A stretch of 13,928 nt of DNA from JBKQHQ01 sp052148715 (lineage in GTDB: Bacteria > Pseudomonadota > Alphaproteobacteria > Rhizobiales > Xanthobacteraceae), in contig JBKQHQ010000205.1 of assembly GCA_052148715.1 (NCBI GenBank), positions 1 to 13,928 on the forward strand. Direction: 5' to 3'. Shown piece by piece: positions 5,421-12,401 of the stretch; the first letter of the stretch is position 1; the number at the start of each line of letters is the position of its first letter. Both the position numbers and the translations under genes were made by a program. The notes under the pieces were generated by a model, which worked only from the letters and a program-made list of their open reading frames with translations, had not been told where the DNA came from and made no database searches.

Positions 5421-8400
5421 CTAATCCTGCAATTCCTGCAGCAAGGCTTGGGCCTCGGCCCGGTCGCCCCGCACCGGCTCGTTCAAGAACGGCTGCATGG
5501 CCTGCTCGATCAGCTCGCGAATGCCATCGCGTTGACCGCGTCGCAAACGGTGGCGCGCGAGATCGACGGCGGCGCGCAGCGCAAAGCCGCAGTCGCCGCG
5601 ACCTTTGGCCAGCGCTAGCGCGCGCTCGAAGCATTCGCGAGCGCGCACCGCATCGGCGGGTTCCTCGCGCTCGGCAAGCCTGCCTTCGATGCGCCAGCAC
5701 TCAGGCTCATACCAGCGCTCGCCGCCGCTCCCGATCATGTCGCGCGCTTGCGCCAGGCAGGGCTTGGCCTCGACCAGATCACCGGCGCGGCTGTAGGCCT
5801 CGCCGAGCCAGCACAGATAGGTGGGCATCCAATAGACGAAATTGGCTTGCCGGAGCGGCTCGCGCTGGCCGACCAGTGTTTCGATCCCTTGGGCGACACG
5901 GTCCGACTGGGTCTCGCACCAGCCGATGAATATGCGCGCCACCATGGCCCAGAACGGCAGCTCCCGTTCGGTCGCGGCAATCAGCACGCGGCGCGCGAGC
6001 TTTTCGACCCGATCGACATCGCGCTCGAGCGTGTAGAACATCGAAAGGTGCGTGAAGGCGTAACCGAGCGTATGGGCATGGCCGACCTCCAGCGCATACG
6101 ACATTGCACGCTCGGCATGTCCCGCGGCGACGGTGATCTTTCCCAAAAGCCACGAGGTAATGCACAGGTGCGACAACGTCATCACCCGGATGTCGGTGCC
6201 GTAGTCGGTCGTCTGATCGATGCCCGCATCATACAGCGCCAGGGCGCGTTCGAGCTGCGCATGCGCTCCCCTGATCTCGCCGCTCGTCAACAATGAGGTG
6301 CCCACCAGCCGGTGGCCGACCATGCGATCGGATCGCGTGCCGTTCCGCTCGGCGAGCGCCAAAAATTCTTCGGCGAGCCTGCAGGCACCTTCGATATCGC
6401 CGGTCACCCGATCATAGGACCAGCCCGCATAGAGCGCCGGGTAAATCCGCGATTCTGCCTTCAAGGCGCGGCAGAGATCGACGGCACGGCGACTGACCTC
6501 GGCCACGGCAGGGGCGCCATAACCCTGGGCCGCAATCGAGGGCCCGACCAGAGCCAACTGCACATCGAACTCGAGCGCGTCGCGCTCGGCGCCCGCCGGC
6601 AGATTCGCAATCCGCACCAAGGCGGTCCGCAACTGGGCGATGGCCTCGATGTGGGCCGAGCGCTCGGCGGCGCGGGCGGCGGCCGCAAGCCAAGTCCGCG
6701 CGGCTTTGGCAATCAGGCCGGCCTCCGAAAAATGCTGCGCCAAGTAATCGGGCTCGGCGTCGGCCAATTCCGGGAATTTGGTTTCGATCGCCTCCGCCAC
6801 CCGCGCGTGCAGCTCCCGGCGTTCGCGTCTCAGCAAGGAAAAGTAGGCCACGTCGCGGACCAGAGCGTGCTTGAAGGAATATACCGGCTCGGGATCCTCG
6901 CCCTCCAAGCGGATCAAGTCCGACTCCACGAGATGGGCAATCCCGGCCGCGAGCGCCGCGTCGTCTTTCATCATTGCCGCCAGCAGCGGAGGCGAAAAGG
7001 TGCGGCCCAGCACCGAGGCAAGCTGCGCCGTGCATTTGGCGCCGCCGAGCCGATCAAGCCGGATCATCAGCGAATCGTACAGGGCCGACGGCACCTCGTG
7101 CGATTCGATGAAGTCGGTCTCCGCTGCATCCAGTTGCCCGGTTTCGGCGGCCGCGGCGGAAAGTTCCTCAACAAAAAGCGGAACACCGTCGCAACGCTCC
7201 ACGATCCGGTCGAGCAGCCGGTCCGGCACTTGCCTCCCCCGGGCCGCCGACTGCGCGAGCTCACGGCAGTCGGCGTTCTCGAGCCGCGCCAAGTCAATCC
7301 GACAGATCTTATCTGAGCCGTCGCGGGTCTGGCCCGGCTCGGTGCGCCTGGTGATCAACAAGAGAATACGCAGCCCGCGGAGCTTGGTGATCAGCCGGCC
7401 GACCAGGTCTCGCGTCGATGGGTCCGCCCATTGCAAGTCCTCGACCAACACGATGCCAGGCTCCGTCGATCCCCGTGCGGTCAAGAGCCGCAACAGCAGC
7501 TCGCGGGTCCGGCGGCGCGCCTCCTGCGGATCGAGGTCGCGCAATGTCGGCGGCGGAGGGATCGGTAGACCGAGCAAGGCTCCGATCTGATAGGTCGGTT
7601 CGTCGGCGGCGCCGTTAGACTCGTCCAAGAACTGCTGGAGCCGGGGGATGTTGCGCTCGACGCCGTCGTCGCGACGGATGCCGACCTTTTTCTCAAGCTG
7701 CCGAATGACCGGATAGAACGGCACATTTTGGTGATTGGCAGAAGCCCGCAATTCGAAGATCGACCGTTGCGGCAGGCCGCTCCGCTCGATCAGCTCATGC
7801 GCCAATCTCGACTTGCCGATGCCCGCCTCGCCTTGGATTTCGACCGCCTGACCTTGCCCGGACCGGGCGAGCTCCCACAGCCGCAGCAGCTGCTCGAGCT
7901 CGCGTGCCCGGTTCACGAGCGGCAAGAGCTTCGTTTGCCGCACCAGCGGCGGAACGTCCGCCGCCCCCTCGCCGAGGACCGCGAAAGCGTCAATTTGCCG
8001 CGACAGCCCCTTCAAGGGGCGCGCGCCCAGCGCCTGCAACTGGAACTTTCCCCGCAGCAGACGCTGCGTTTCGCCGCTGATCACGATCGAATCGCGCTCG
8101 CCGATCTCTTGCAGGCGGGCGGCGATGTTGGGCGTGTCGCCGACGATCTCGGTGGCGCCGTGCACGTGCCCGGCCGCAGCCGTCCCGATCACGGCCACGC
8201 CGGTGTGAATTCCGATCCGCACGCAAATGGTCTCGCCGAGTGCCGCCGCCGTTCGGGTGCTCAGCTCCTTGATGCTCGGTAGCAACGACAGTGCCGCGCG
8301 CACCGCGCTCTCGGCCTCGTTCTCGGATGTGAGCGGATAGCCGAACTCCGCTCTGATCCCGTCGCCGATATAATTGATAACTTTACCGCCCGAGGCTTCG

Positions 8401-8555
8401 ATGCACCGGGTCGAGAGGTGCTGGAACTCGAGCAGGACGTCGCGCAGATCCTCCGGATCGCAGCGCTCGGACAGACCCGTGGAATCGGCGATGTCGCAGA
8501 AGAGTACCGTGACCTGCCGTCGCTCACTCCTTCCAGAATCATGGTCCATAAGCAC
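5421..8555 (-). CDS. Class III nucleotide cyclase fused to STAND-like ATPase and TPR region
   Basis: A 1044-aa multidomain signalling protein. Residues about 12-195 are a class III cyclase domain. 'LFCDIADST' (Asp21) and 'YIGDGIRAEFGYP' (Asp65) supply the two metal-binding aspartates, and 'VGDTPNIAARLQ' (138-149) holds the transition-state Asn143 and Arg147, so the core looks catalytically complete. Residues about 215-630 form a large P-loop ATPase with Walker A 'GEAGIGKS' (242-249), Walker B 'VLVEDLQWADPS' (369-380) and a 'FKHALVRDVAYFSLL' segment typical of these ATPases. The rest, about 640-1040, is helical and TPR-like. No transmembrane segment is evident. Expected role: making cAMP (possibly cGMP) under control of a ligand or partner sensed by the C-terminal part. 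The start is a GTG at 8553-8555 with GGAT eight bases upstream; an in-frame ATG two codons later (8547-8549) is equally possible. It is transcribed alone. Confidence 0.9.
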   Translation of the reverse strand: MLMDHDSGRSERRQVTVLFCDIADSTGLSERCDPEDLRDVLLEFQHLSTRCIEASGGKVINYIGDGIRAEFGYPLTSENEAESAVRAALSLLPSIKELSTRTAAALGETICVRIGIHTGVAVIGTAAAGHVHGATEIVGDTPNIAARLQEIGERDSIVISGETQRLLRGKFQLQALGARPLKGLSRQIDAFAVLGEGAADVPPLVRQTKLLPLVNRARELEQLLRLWELARSGQGQAVEIQGEAGIGKSRLAHELIERSGLPQRSIFELRASANHQNVPFYPVIRQLEKKVGIRRDDGVERNIPRLQQFLDESNGAADEPTYQIGALLGLPIPPPPTLRDLDPQEARRRTRELLLRLLTARGSTEPGIVLVEDLQWADPSTRDLVGRLITKLRGLRILLLITRRTEPGQTRDGSDKICRIDLARLENADCRELAQSAARGRQVPDRLLDRIVERCDGVPLFVEELSAAAAETGQLDAAETDFIESHEVPSALYDSLMIRLDRLGGAKCTAQLASVLGRTFSPPLLAAMMKDDAALAAGIAHLVESDLIRLEGEDPEPVYSFKHALVRDVAYFSLLRRERRELHARVAEAIETKFPELADAEPDYLAQHFSEAGLIAKAARTWLAAAARAAERSAHIEAIAQLRTALVRIANLPAGAERDALEFDVQLALVGPSIAAQGYGAPAVAEVSRRAVDLCRALKAESRIYPALYAGWSYDRVTGDIEGACRLAEEFLALAERNGTRSDRMVGHRLVGTSLLTSGEIRGAHAQLERALALYDAGIDQTTDYGTDIRVMTLSHLCITSWLLGKITVAAGHAERAMSYALEVGHAHTLGYAFTHLSMFYTLERDVDRVEKLARRVLIAATERELPFWAMVARIFIGWCETQSDRVAQGIETLVGQREPLRQANFVYWMPTYLCWLGEAYSRAGDLVEAKPCLAQARDMIGSGGERWYEPECWRIEGRLAEREEPADAVRARECFERALALAKGRGDCGFALRAAVDLARHRLRRGQRDGIRELIEQAMQPFLNEPVRGDRAEAQALLQELQD

Positions 8556-8675
8556 GCAGTGTCATCCGATGCATTAAGACACGCAACTTGCGTTTGGTGG
8601 CGGAGATCTTTCACGCGCTCTCTGGTAGTGTGGAGGCTAGCGCGTCGGGGCGCCATCAGCGCTGACAGGATGCGG

Positions 8676-8699
8676 GATCGAGCTAATTACAGCTCGATC
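8676..8699. promoter_or_regulatory. Perfect 9-bp inverted repeat in the divergent spacer
   Basis: GATCGAGCT (8676-8684), aattac, AGCTCGATC (8691-8699): perfect 9-bp arms around a 6-base centre. A smaller palindrome TCAGCGCTGA (8656-8665) lies just before it. The site is between the start codons of the cyclase (minus) and oxidoreductase (plus) genes, so a protein-binding operator is more likely than a terminator; no T-run follows on either strand. The binding protein is unknown, and no regulator gene is adjacent. Confidence 0.55.
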
Positions 8700-8707
8700 A
8701 TTTCAGC

Positions 8708-8720
8708 CGTTTGACAAACG
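8708..8720 (+). promoter_or_regulatory. TTGACA -35 inside a 13-bp palindrome
   Basis: CGTTTG-A-CAAACG is a perfect odd-length palindrome and contains TTGACA (8711-8716), a consensus -35 hexamer reading towards the oxidoreductase gene. The matching -10 is poor: TACCTT (8736-8741) with a 19-bp spacer is the best I find, so the promoter may need an activator. The overlap of the palindrome with the -35 suggests a regulator acting at this point. Confidence 0.4.
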
Positions 8721-8809
8721 ACCTTTCGACCCGCGTACCTTGGATCGGAAATCCGTCACGGGCGTTATGCTTGCGCGCCTAAATCGATCGCAACGGATCG
8801 GAGGTTTTT

Positions 8810-9742
8810 ATGTTGTCCGTCGTCAACACGCCCGACCAAGCCGAGCCGGTCGCGCTGCGGCAGGTCGATGAGCCTGTCCCGGCCCCGAACGAGGCCGTCG
8901 TCGCCATCGCGGCCTTCTCGCTCAACCGCGGCGAGCTCGCATTGCTCGAACGGCGGACGGCGGGGTGGCGGCCGGGACAAGACGTAGCCGGTACGGTGGT
9001 GCAGCCGGCCGCGGACGGCTCCGGCCCGCCAAAAGGCGCCCGCGTCGTCGGATTGACCGAGGGCGCCGACTGGTCGGAAAGGGCGGCGGTGCGCACCAGC
9101 CGGATGGCCGTTCTTGCAGACGGTACCCGGTTCGAGGACGCGGCCGTCCTGCCGATTCCGGGATTGACGGCGCTGCGCGCCCTGCGGCGCGGTGGCTTCC
9201 TGCTCGACAAATCGGTGATGATCACGGGCGCGACCGGCATCGTCGGCAGCCTCGCGATCGAGCTCGCGCAAGCCGCCGGCGCGCGGGTCACCGCGGTCGC
9301 CAGGGGCGACGCCGCCGCCAAGCTGCGTGAACTCGGGGCCGCCGACGTAGTCGCGACACCGACCGATGCCCAAGGACCGTTTCACTTGATCCTGGAATCG
9401 GTCGGCGGCGAAACGCTCAAAGGCGCCATGGCGCGCGTCGCCCCCGCCGGCGTCATCGTCGTCTATGGCAACACGTCACGTGAGCCCGCACCTTTCAGCT
9501 TCATGGATTTCGCCACCGCGCAGAACGCGCGCATCGAGACCCTTTTTCACTACACGGAAGAGCCCTCGGAACAGGCCTTTGGCGCCGACCTCGCCTTGCT
9601 CGCCGCCCTTTTGGGCACCGGAAAGCTCACGCCGCCGATCAGCGGCGAGCATGATTGGACGCAGCTGCCGCAGGTCATCAAGACGCTGCGCGCCGGACGT
9701 TTCCGCGGCAAGCCCGTGTTTCGGGTGACCCGGGCGCGGTGA
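8810..9742 (+). CDS. Zinc-free medium-chain NAD(P)H:quinone oxidoreductase-like protein
   Basis: A 310-aa member of the medium-chain dehydrogenase/reductase superfamily, zeta-crystallin/quinone-reductase branch. The N-terminal GroES-like part (1-115) has 'AFSLNRGELALL' and 'GWRPGQDVAGTVV' (52-64) where alcohol dehydrogenases carry zinc ligands; no catalytic Cys/His or structural four-Cys lobe is present. The cofactor domain follows, with 'MITGATGIVGSLAIELAQAAGA' region (137-158) holding the AxxGxxG loop and 'LILESVGGETL' further on. It probably uses NADPH to reduce a quinone or an enone; the exact substrate cannot be inferred. GGAGG (8800-8804), five bases before the ATG, supports the start. 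It diverges from the cyclase gene and stands alone. The AT-rich OLD gene begins 264 bp after its stop. Normal length and GC-rich codon use. Confidence 0.88.
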   Translation: MLSVVNTPDQAEPVALRQVDEPVPAPNEAVVAIAAFSLNRGELALLERRTAGWRPGQDVAGTVVQPAADGSGPPKGARVVGLTEGADWSERAAVRTSRMAVLADGTRFEDAAVLPIPGLTALRALRRGGFLLDKSVMITGATGIVGSLAIELAQAAGARVTAVARGDAAAKLRELGAADVVATPTDAQGPFHLILESVGGETLKGAMARVAPAGVIVVYGNTSREPAPFSFMDFATAQNARIETLFHYTEEPSEQAFGADLALLAALLGTGKLTPPISGEHDWTQLPQVIKTLRAGRFRGKPVFRVTRAR

Positions 9743-10006
9743 GCATTTCATGCGGCGCAGCACCGGCCCGCGCAGCTCCATGTGCCGCCCGCCGAAGCGG
9801 CAGCACAACGTCAACGTGTTGCGCATAACGCGTCCGAATTCGGACAATCTCGCTTGGCTGTACCAACACGACTTCACCCGCGCTTCTGATACCTCTTCCG
9901 CATAGTACGCGAGAGTTGCCGCAAGTCCTTGGGTACTTGTTGCAGGTCGCTACCGGGAGTAGCGTCTTTTCCTGAACCTGACTTCAGGGGCGCAGGGAGG
10001 AATGCA
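9743..10006. other. Spacer with palindrome and leader hairpins before the OLD gene
   Basis: No convincing gene lies in this 264-bp stretch. It holds a perfect 14-bp palindrome GTCCGAATTCGGAC (9832-9845), then a stem CGCTAC-cggga-GTAGCG (9948-9964) followed by TCTTTT (9965-9970), then a second stem CCTGAA-cctgac-TTCAGG (9971-9988), then the Shine-Dalgarno AGGGAGG (9994-10000). The composition falls from GC-rich to mixed across it. I could not find a good -35/-10 pair for the OLD gene. Confidence 0.6.
9948..9970 (+). terminator. Terminator-like hairpin in the leader of the OLD gene
   Basis: A perfect 6-bp stem (9948-9953 with 9959-9964), 5-base loop and TCTTTT directly after it. Short for a strong terminator. 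It could stop read-through from the quinone oxidoreductase gene upstream, or act as an attenuator if the OLD transcript starts before it. A second 6-bp hairpin (9971-9988) follows immediately and ends six bases before the Shine-Dalgarno, so mutually exclusive folds are not obvious. Confidence 0.4.
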
Positions 10007-12256
10007 ATGCTATTGAAGAATATCAAAGTGGTCGGCCTGCGCAGCATAGAGCAAACACAAATGCTCGGCTGTGGCGGCCTAAACGTTCTGATCGGAAAAA
10101 ACAACGCTGGCAAATCCAATTTACTTTCGGCAATAACCGCCTTCTTCAACGTTGTTTCTTCGGGTGACATTCTAAATATTCGCCCCCTCTTCAAAGAAGA
10201 AGTTGATTTCTTTAACAAAAACACATCAAAGCCAATTGAAGTCATGTGTTGCTTTGCCATTGATTCGTTGCAATCTGCTCAAATAATTTCATCTATTAGC
10301 GCAGACTATCCACAGGTAAGGAATGTTGTCTCAGCCCTCTCAGAGTCGAAGTTCGTTAAGGCTACGGTAAAATACTTCTACCAGCCATCGCCCTTTGGGC
10401 TGGTCACATCAATCGCCCTCAGTTCGTCAACTGATGCGCCTCAGGACCCCGGTGACTCATTAGTGTACCAAGTCACTGATATCGTTGCGCCTCAGCTTTA
10501 TGAAAGGTTTGTTCAGACAAGCAAAGAAAAGGATGATTTGCGAGATTTTACAAAGGCGGCCGACGCTATTACGTCGGATATCTATGGCTCTATAAGACGC
10601 GATGCGCTTTCCGAACGGACCCGACCGTCTCCTGTAAGATTTTACCTCGATCGATATTTTCCGGGACGGCTAAGGGAGGAAATTGCGAGCACCATTGAAC
10701 AGGACCTGGTTAGATCAGACAATTATTCGGAGTTTCGAGCGGCACTCAGCGAACGAATTTCGAGCGGAGCGAACCACATTAAGTCGATCGAGAAAGCACC
10801 AGTTGCAGGTGACATCCTCACTGTTGGCGGGCAAGAGCACGTCGTACCCACTTACGTCACTGAGATTTGCAGGCGTTTTGCAGAAGTGAGACTACTTTAC
10901 CAACGAGAAAGGCGAGAGCCCATTGGTCCACTGGATGCCCAGCAGCTTCTGTCACTCCGTGTTCAAAAGGGAGGAGACAGGCTTTTCCGGGCATTCCAGC
11001 AGACGGTCAATGCGCTCATTGGCGTAGAGGTCGATGCGTTCGAAGATGTTGCCGTGCGTGACCTGCTCCGGCGCGGACCTTCAGAGGAAAGGCGTGCTCA
11101 GCTTGACGTTGACAATTTTCTGATTCAAGTGAACGGTTCGGGAATTAAGGAGGCTCTTCGGCTCTTGCTCGACGTTGAGCTTGCGAAGCCGTCAATAATG
11201 CTCATAGAGGAACCAGAAGTGCACCTTCATCCGGCCTTGGAAACCTCGATGAGGCGCTATCTCAAAAAAATATCAGATGCGTCACAAATATTTTTGACGA
11301 CACACTCAACAAACTTCATTGATTCTGGGGAATATTCTTCAATTTATTTCGTAACAAAAAGAGACAACAGAACGAACGCGACCCTTGTGACGTCGGAAGA
11401 GGCTGCAGAGGTGTTGCCTGAGGACTTGGGTCTACGGCCGAGCTCCTTATTCATGTTTGAGAAACTCATTTTTGTCGAGGGTCCTTCTGACGAAGACGTA
11501 ATTCGTGAATGGGCGGCAATATTGCTAAAGAACCTCAGTCAAGCCGGTATTGGTTTCATTTCCCTGGGCGGATCGCGGAATATCAAACACTTCGCTGCAA
11601 AAAAAACGACAGACTTTCTCAACCGACGTGGCGTTGACCTATGGTTTGTACTGGATCGTGACGAGAAGGAGAGCGAGCAAATAGCGAAGTTACGGCAGGC
11701 GCTTGGTCCTCGTTGTAACATAAGGACTCTACCCGTTAGAGAGATTGAGAACTATCTGGTAAAGACAGAGCCGCTTGCGCGATACATTTCTTCTCGATCT
11801 ATACCGAACCAAAAAACTATATTGAACATCAGTGTGGACGCTGTTCAAAGTGCAATAGACGAGTGTTCCGGCAAATTGCGCGACTTTACATTGGCAAAAA
11901 CACTCTTAAGTCGCCTCAATGCACCTGTATACGTATATGCTGACCTGCGCGCCTGTGAAACTTTGGAGAAAATGACCGTTGCCATCAAGGAGTCGATGAG
12001 TCAAGGAGCAGATGCCCTTGCGCAGAGGGTAGACTGTGTCGAAAGGACCCTTCGCGAGTTGACCCCAGATTTTGACCGCTCGTGGAAAGACAATAAGCTC
12101 AAGATTGTGCCAGGGACAGAACTACTTGATGCTGTATTCAAAAAATTCGGATTGGCATACATGAAGACGCGAGACGCTAGGGGGATTGCTGCGGCAATGA
12201 CTCCTGATGAGGTACCGGCTGAGATCAAGGCATTCCTGGATGACGTCATTCTTTGA
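10007..12256 (+). CDS. OLD-family ATPase-TOPRIM nuclease, likely defence protein
   Basis: A 749-aa protein joining an ABC/SMC-type ATPase to a TOPRIM nuclease, the OLD layout. ATPase: Walker A 'GKNNAGKSNLL' (30-40), signature-like 'NGSGIKEALRLLL' (376-388), Walker B 'IMLIEEPEVHLHP' (397-409) with Glu401/Glu402, H-loop 'TTHSTNF' (His433). TOPRIM: 'LIFVEGPSDEDV' (487-498, Glu491), 'FVLDRDEKE' (Asp550, Asp552), then 'REIENYL' (578-584). Residues about 590-749 are an extra tail I do not recognise. OLD relatives cut DNA and include the Gabija subunit GajA; the REIENYL segment also recalls the DUF4435 nuclease of PARIS. Shine-Dalgarno AGGGAGG, six bases before the ATG at 10007, decides the start over an in-frame ATG at 9929. 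Base composition is strikingly lower in GC than all neighbours, and AGA, AGG, ATA and TTA codons are frequent, pointing to horizontal transfer. No helicase partner is adjacent. Confidence 0.9.
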   Translation: MLLKNIKVVGLRSIEQTQMLGCGGLNVLIGKNNAGKSNLLSAITAFFNVVSSGDILNIRPLFKEEVDFFNKNTSKPIEVMCCFAIDSLQSAQIISSISADYPQVRNVVSALSESKFVKATVKYFYQPSPFGLVTSIALSSSTDAPQDPGDSLVYQVTDIVAPQLYERFVQTSKEKDDLRDFTKAADAITSDIYGSIRRDALSERTRPSPVRFYLDRYFPGRLREEIASTIEQDLVRSDNYSEFRAALSERISSGANHIKSIEKAPVAGDILTVGGQEHVVPTYVTEICRRFAEVRLLYQRERREPIGPLDAQQLLSLRVQKGGDRLFRAFQQTVNALIGVEVDAFEDVAVRDLLRRGPSEERRAQLDVDNFLIQVNGSGIKEALRLLLDVELAKPSIMLIEEPEVHLHPALETSMRRYLKKISDASQIFLTTHSTNFIDSGEYSSIYFVTKRDNRTNATLVTSEEAAEVLPEDLGLRPSSLFMFEKLIFVEGPSDEDVIREWAAILLKNLSQAGIGFISLGGSRNIKHFAAKKTTDFLNRRGVDLWFVLDRDEKESEQIAKLRQALGPRCNIRTLPVREIENYLVKTEPLARYISSRSIPNQKTILNISVDAVQSAIDECSGKLRDFTLAKTLLSRLNAPVYVYADLRACETLEKMTVAIKESMSQGADALAQRVDCVERTLRELTPDFDRSWKDNKLKIVPGTELLDAVFKKFGLAYMKTRDARGIAAAMTPDEVPAEIKAFLDDVIL

Positions 12257-12385
12257 GAGCAGGGCTTTCTCGGAGCGTTTGGGTGAGATCACCGTCGCCG
12301 TAGGATACGACTTTGGCGCGTCCCCGGTGTAGAAACGTATTGCCGCGTGAACGCGTCGCGCCCCTGCGCGCGAGCCCGCGTTCTT

Positions 12386-12394
12386 TGTTATAGT
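12386..12394 (+). promoter_or_regulatory. Extended -10 promoter giving a leaderless peptide-transporter mRNA
   Basis: TGtTATAGT (12386-12394) matches an extended -10 element: TGn followed by TATAGT, five of six consensus bases. No -35 is visible at the right distance, as expected for extended -10 promoters. Transcription would begin six to seven bases later, at 12401-12402, which is the A of the ATG at 12402. No Shine-Dalgarno precedes that ATG. Together these point to a leaderless transcript. Confidence 0.55.
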
Positions 12395-12401
12395 CACCGC
12401 C

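Noticed and set aside
5748..7316. Plus-strand open frames opposite the cyclase gene (5748-6296 and 6312-7316)
   Set aside because: Arg/Gly-rich shadows of the 1044-aa minus-strand gene; no ribosome-binding site or domain seen.
9780..9905. Small plus-strand frame of 41 codons before the OLD gene
   Set aside because: No Shine-Dalgarno, no recognisable family, and it contains the 14-bp palindrome; could be a gene remnant but nothing supports it.
9929..10006. 26-residue N-terminal extension of the OLD protein
   Set aside because: AGGGAGG lies six bases before the ATG at 10007, and the fold begins at 'MLLKNIKVVGLRSIE', as in relatives.
9874..10260. Minus-strand frame of 128 codons across the OLD gene start
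   Set aside because: It is antisense to the Walker A region and lacks any domain; its Lys/Arg-rich C-terminus was considered as a recombinase remnant, but no motif supports that.
9743..12401. CRISPR array, integrase, insertion sequence, tRNA or UvrD-like helicase beside the OLD gene
   Set aside because: I looked for them on both strands and saw none; flanks are an oxidoreductase and a peptide transporter.
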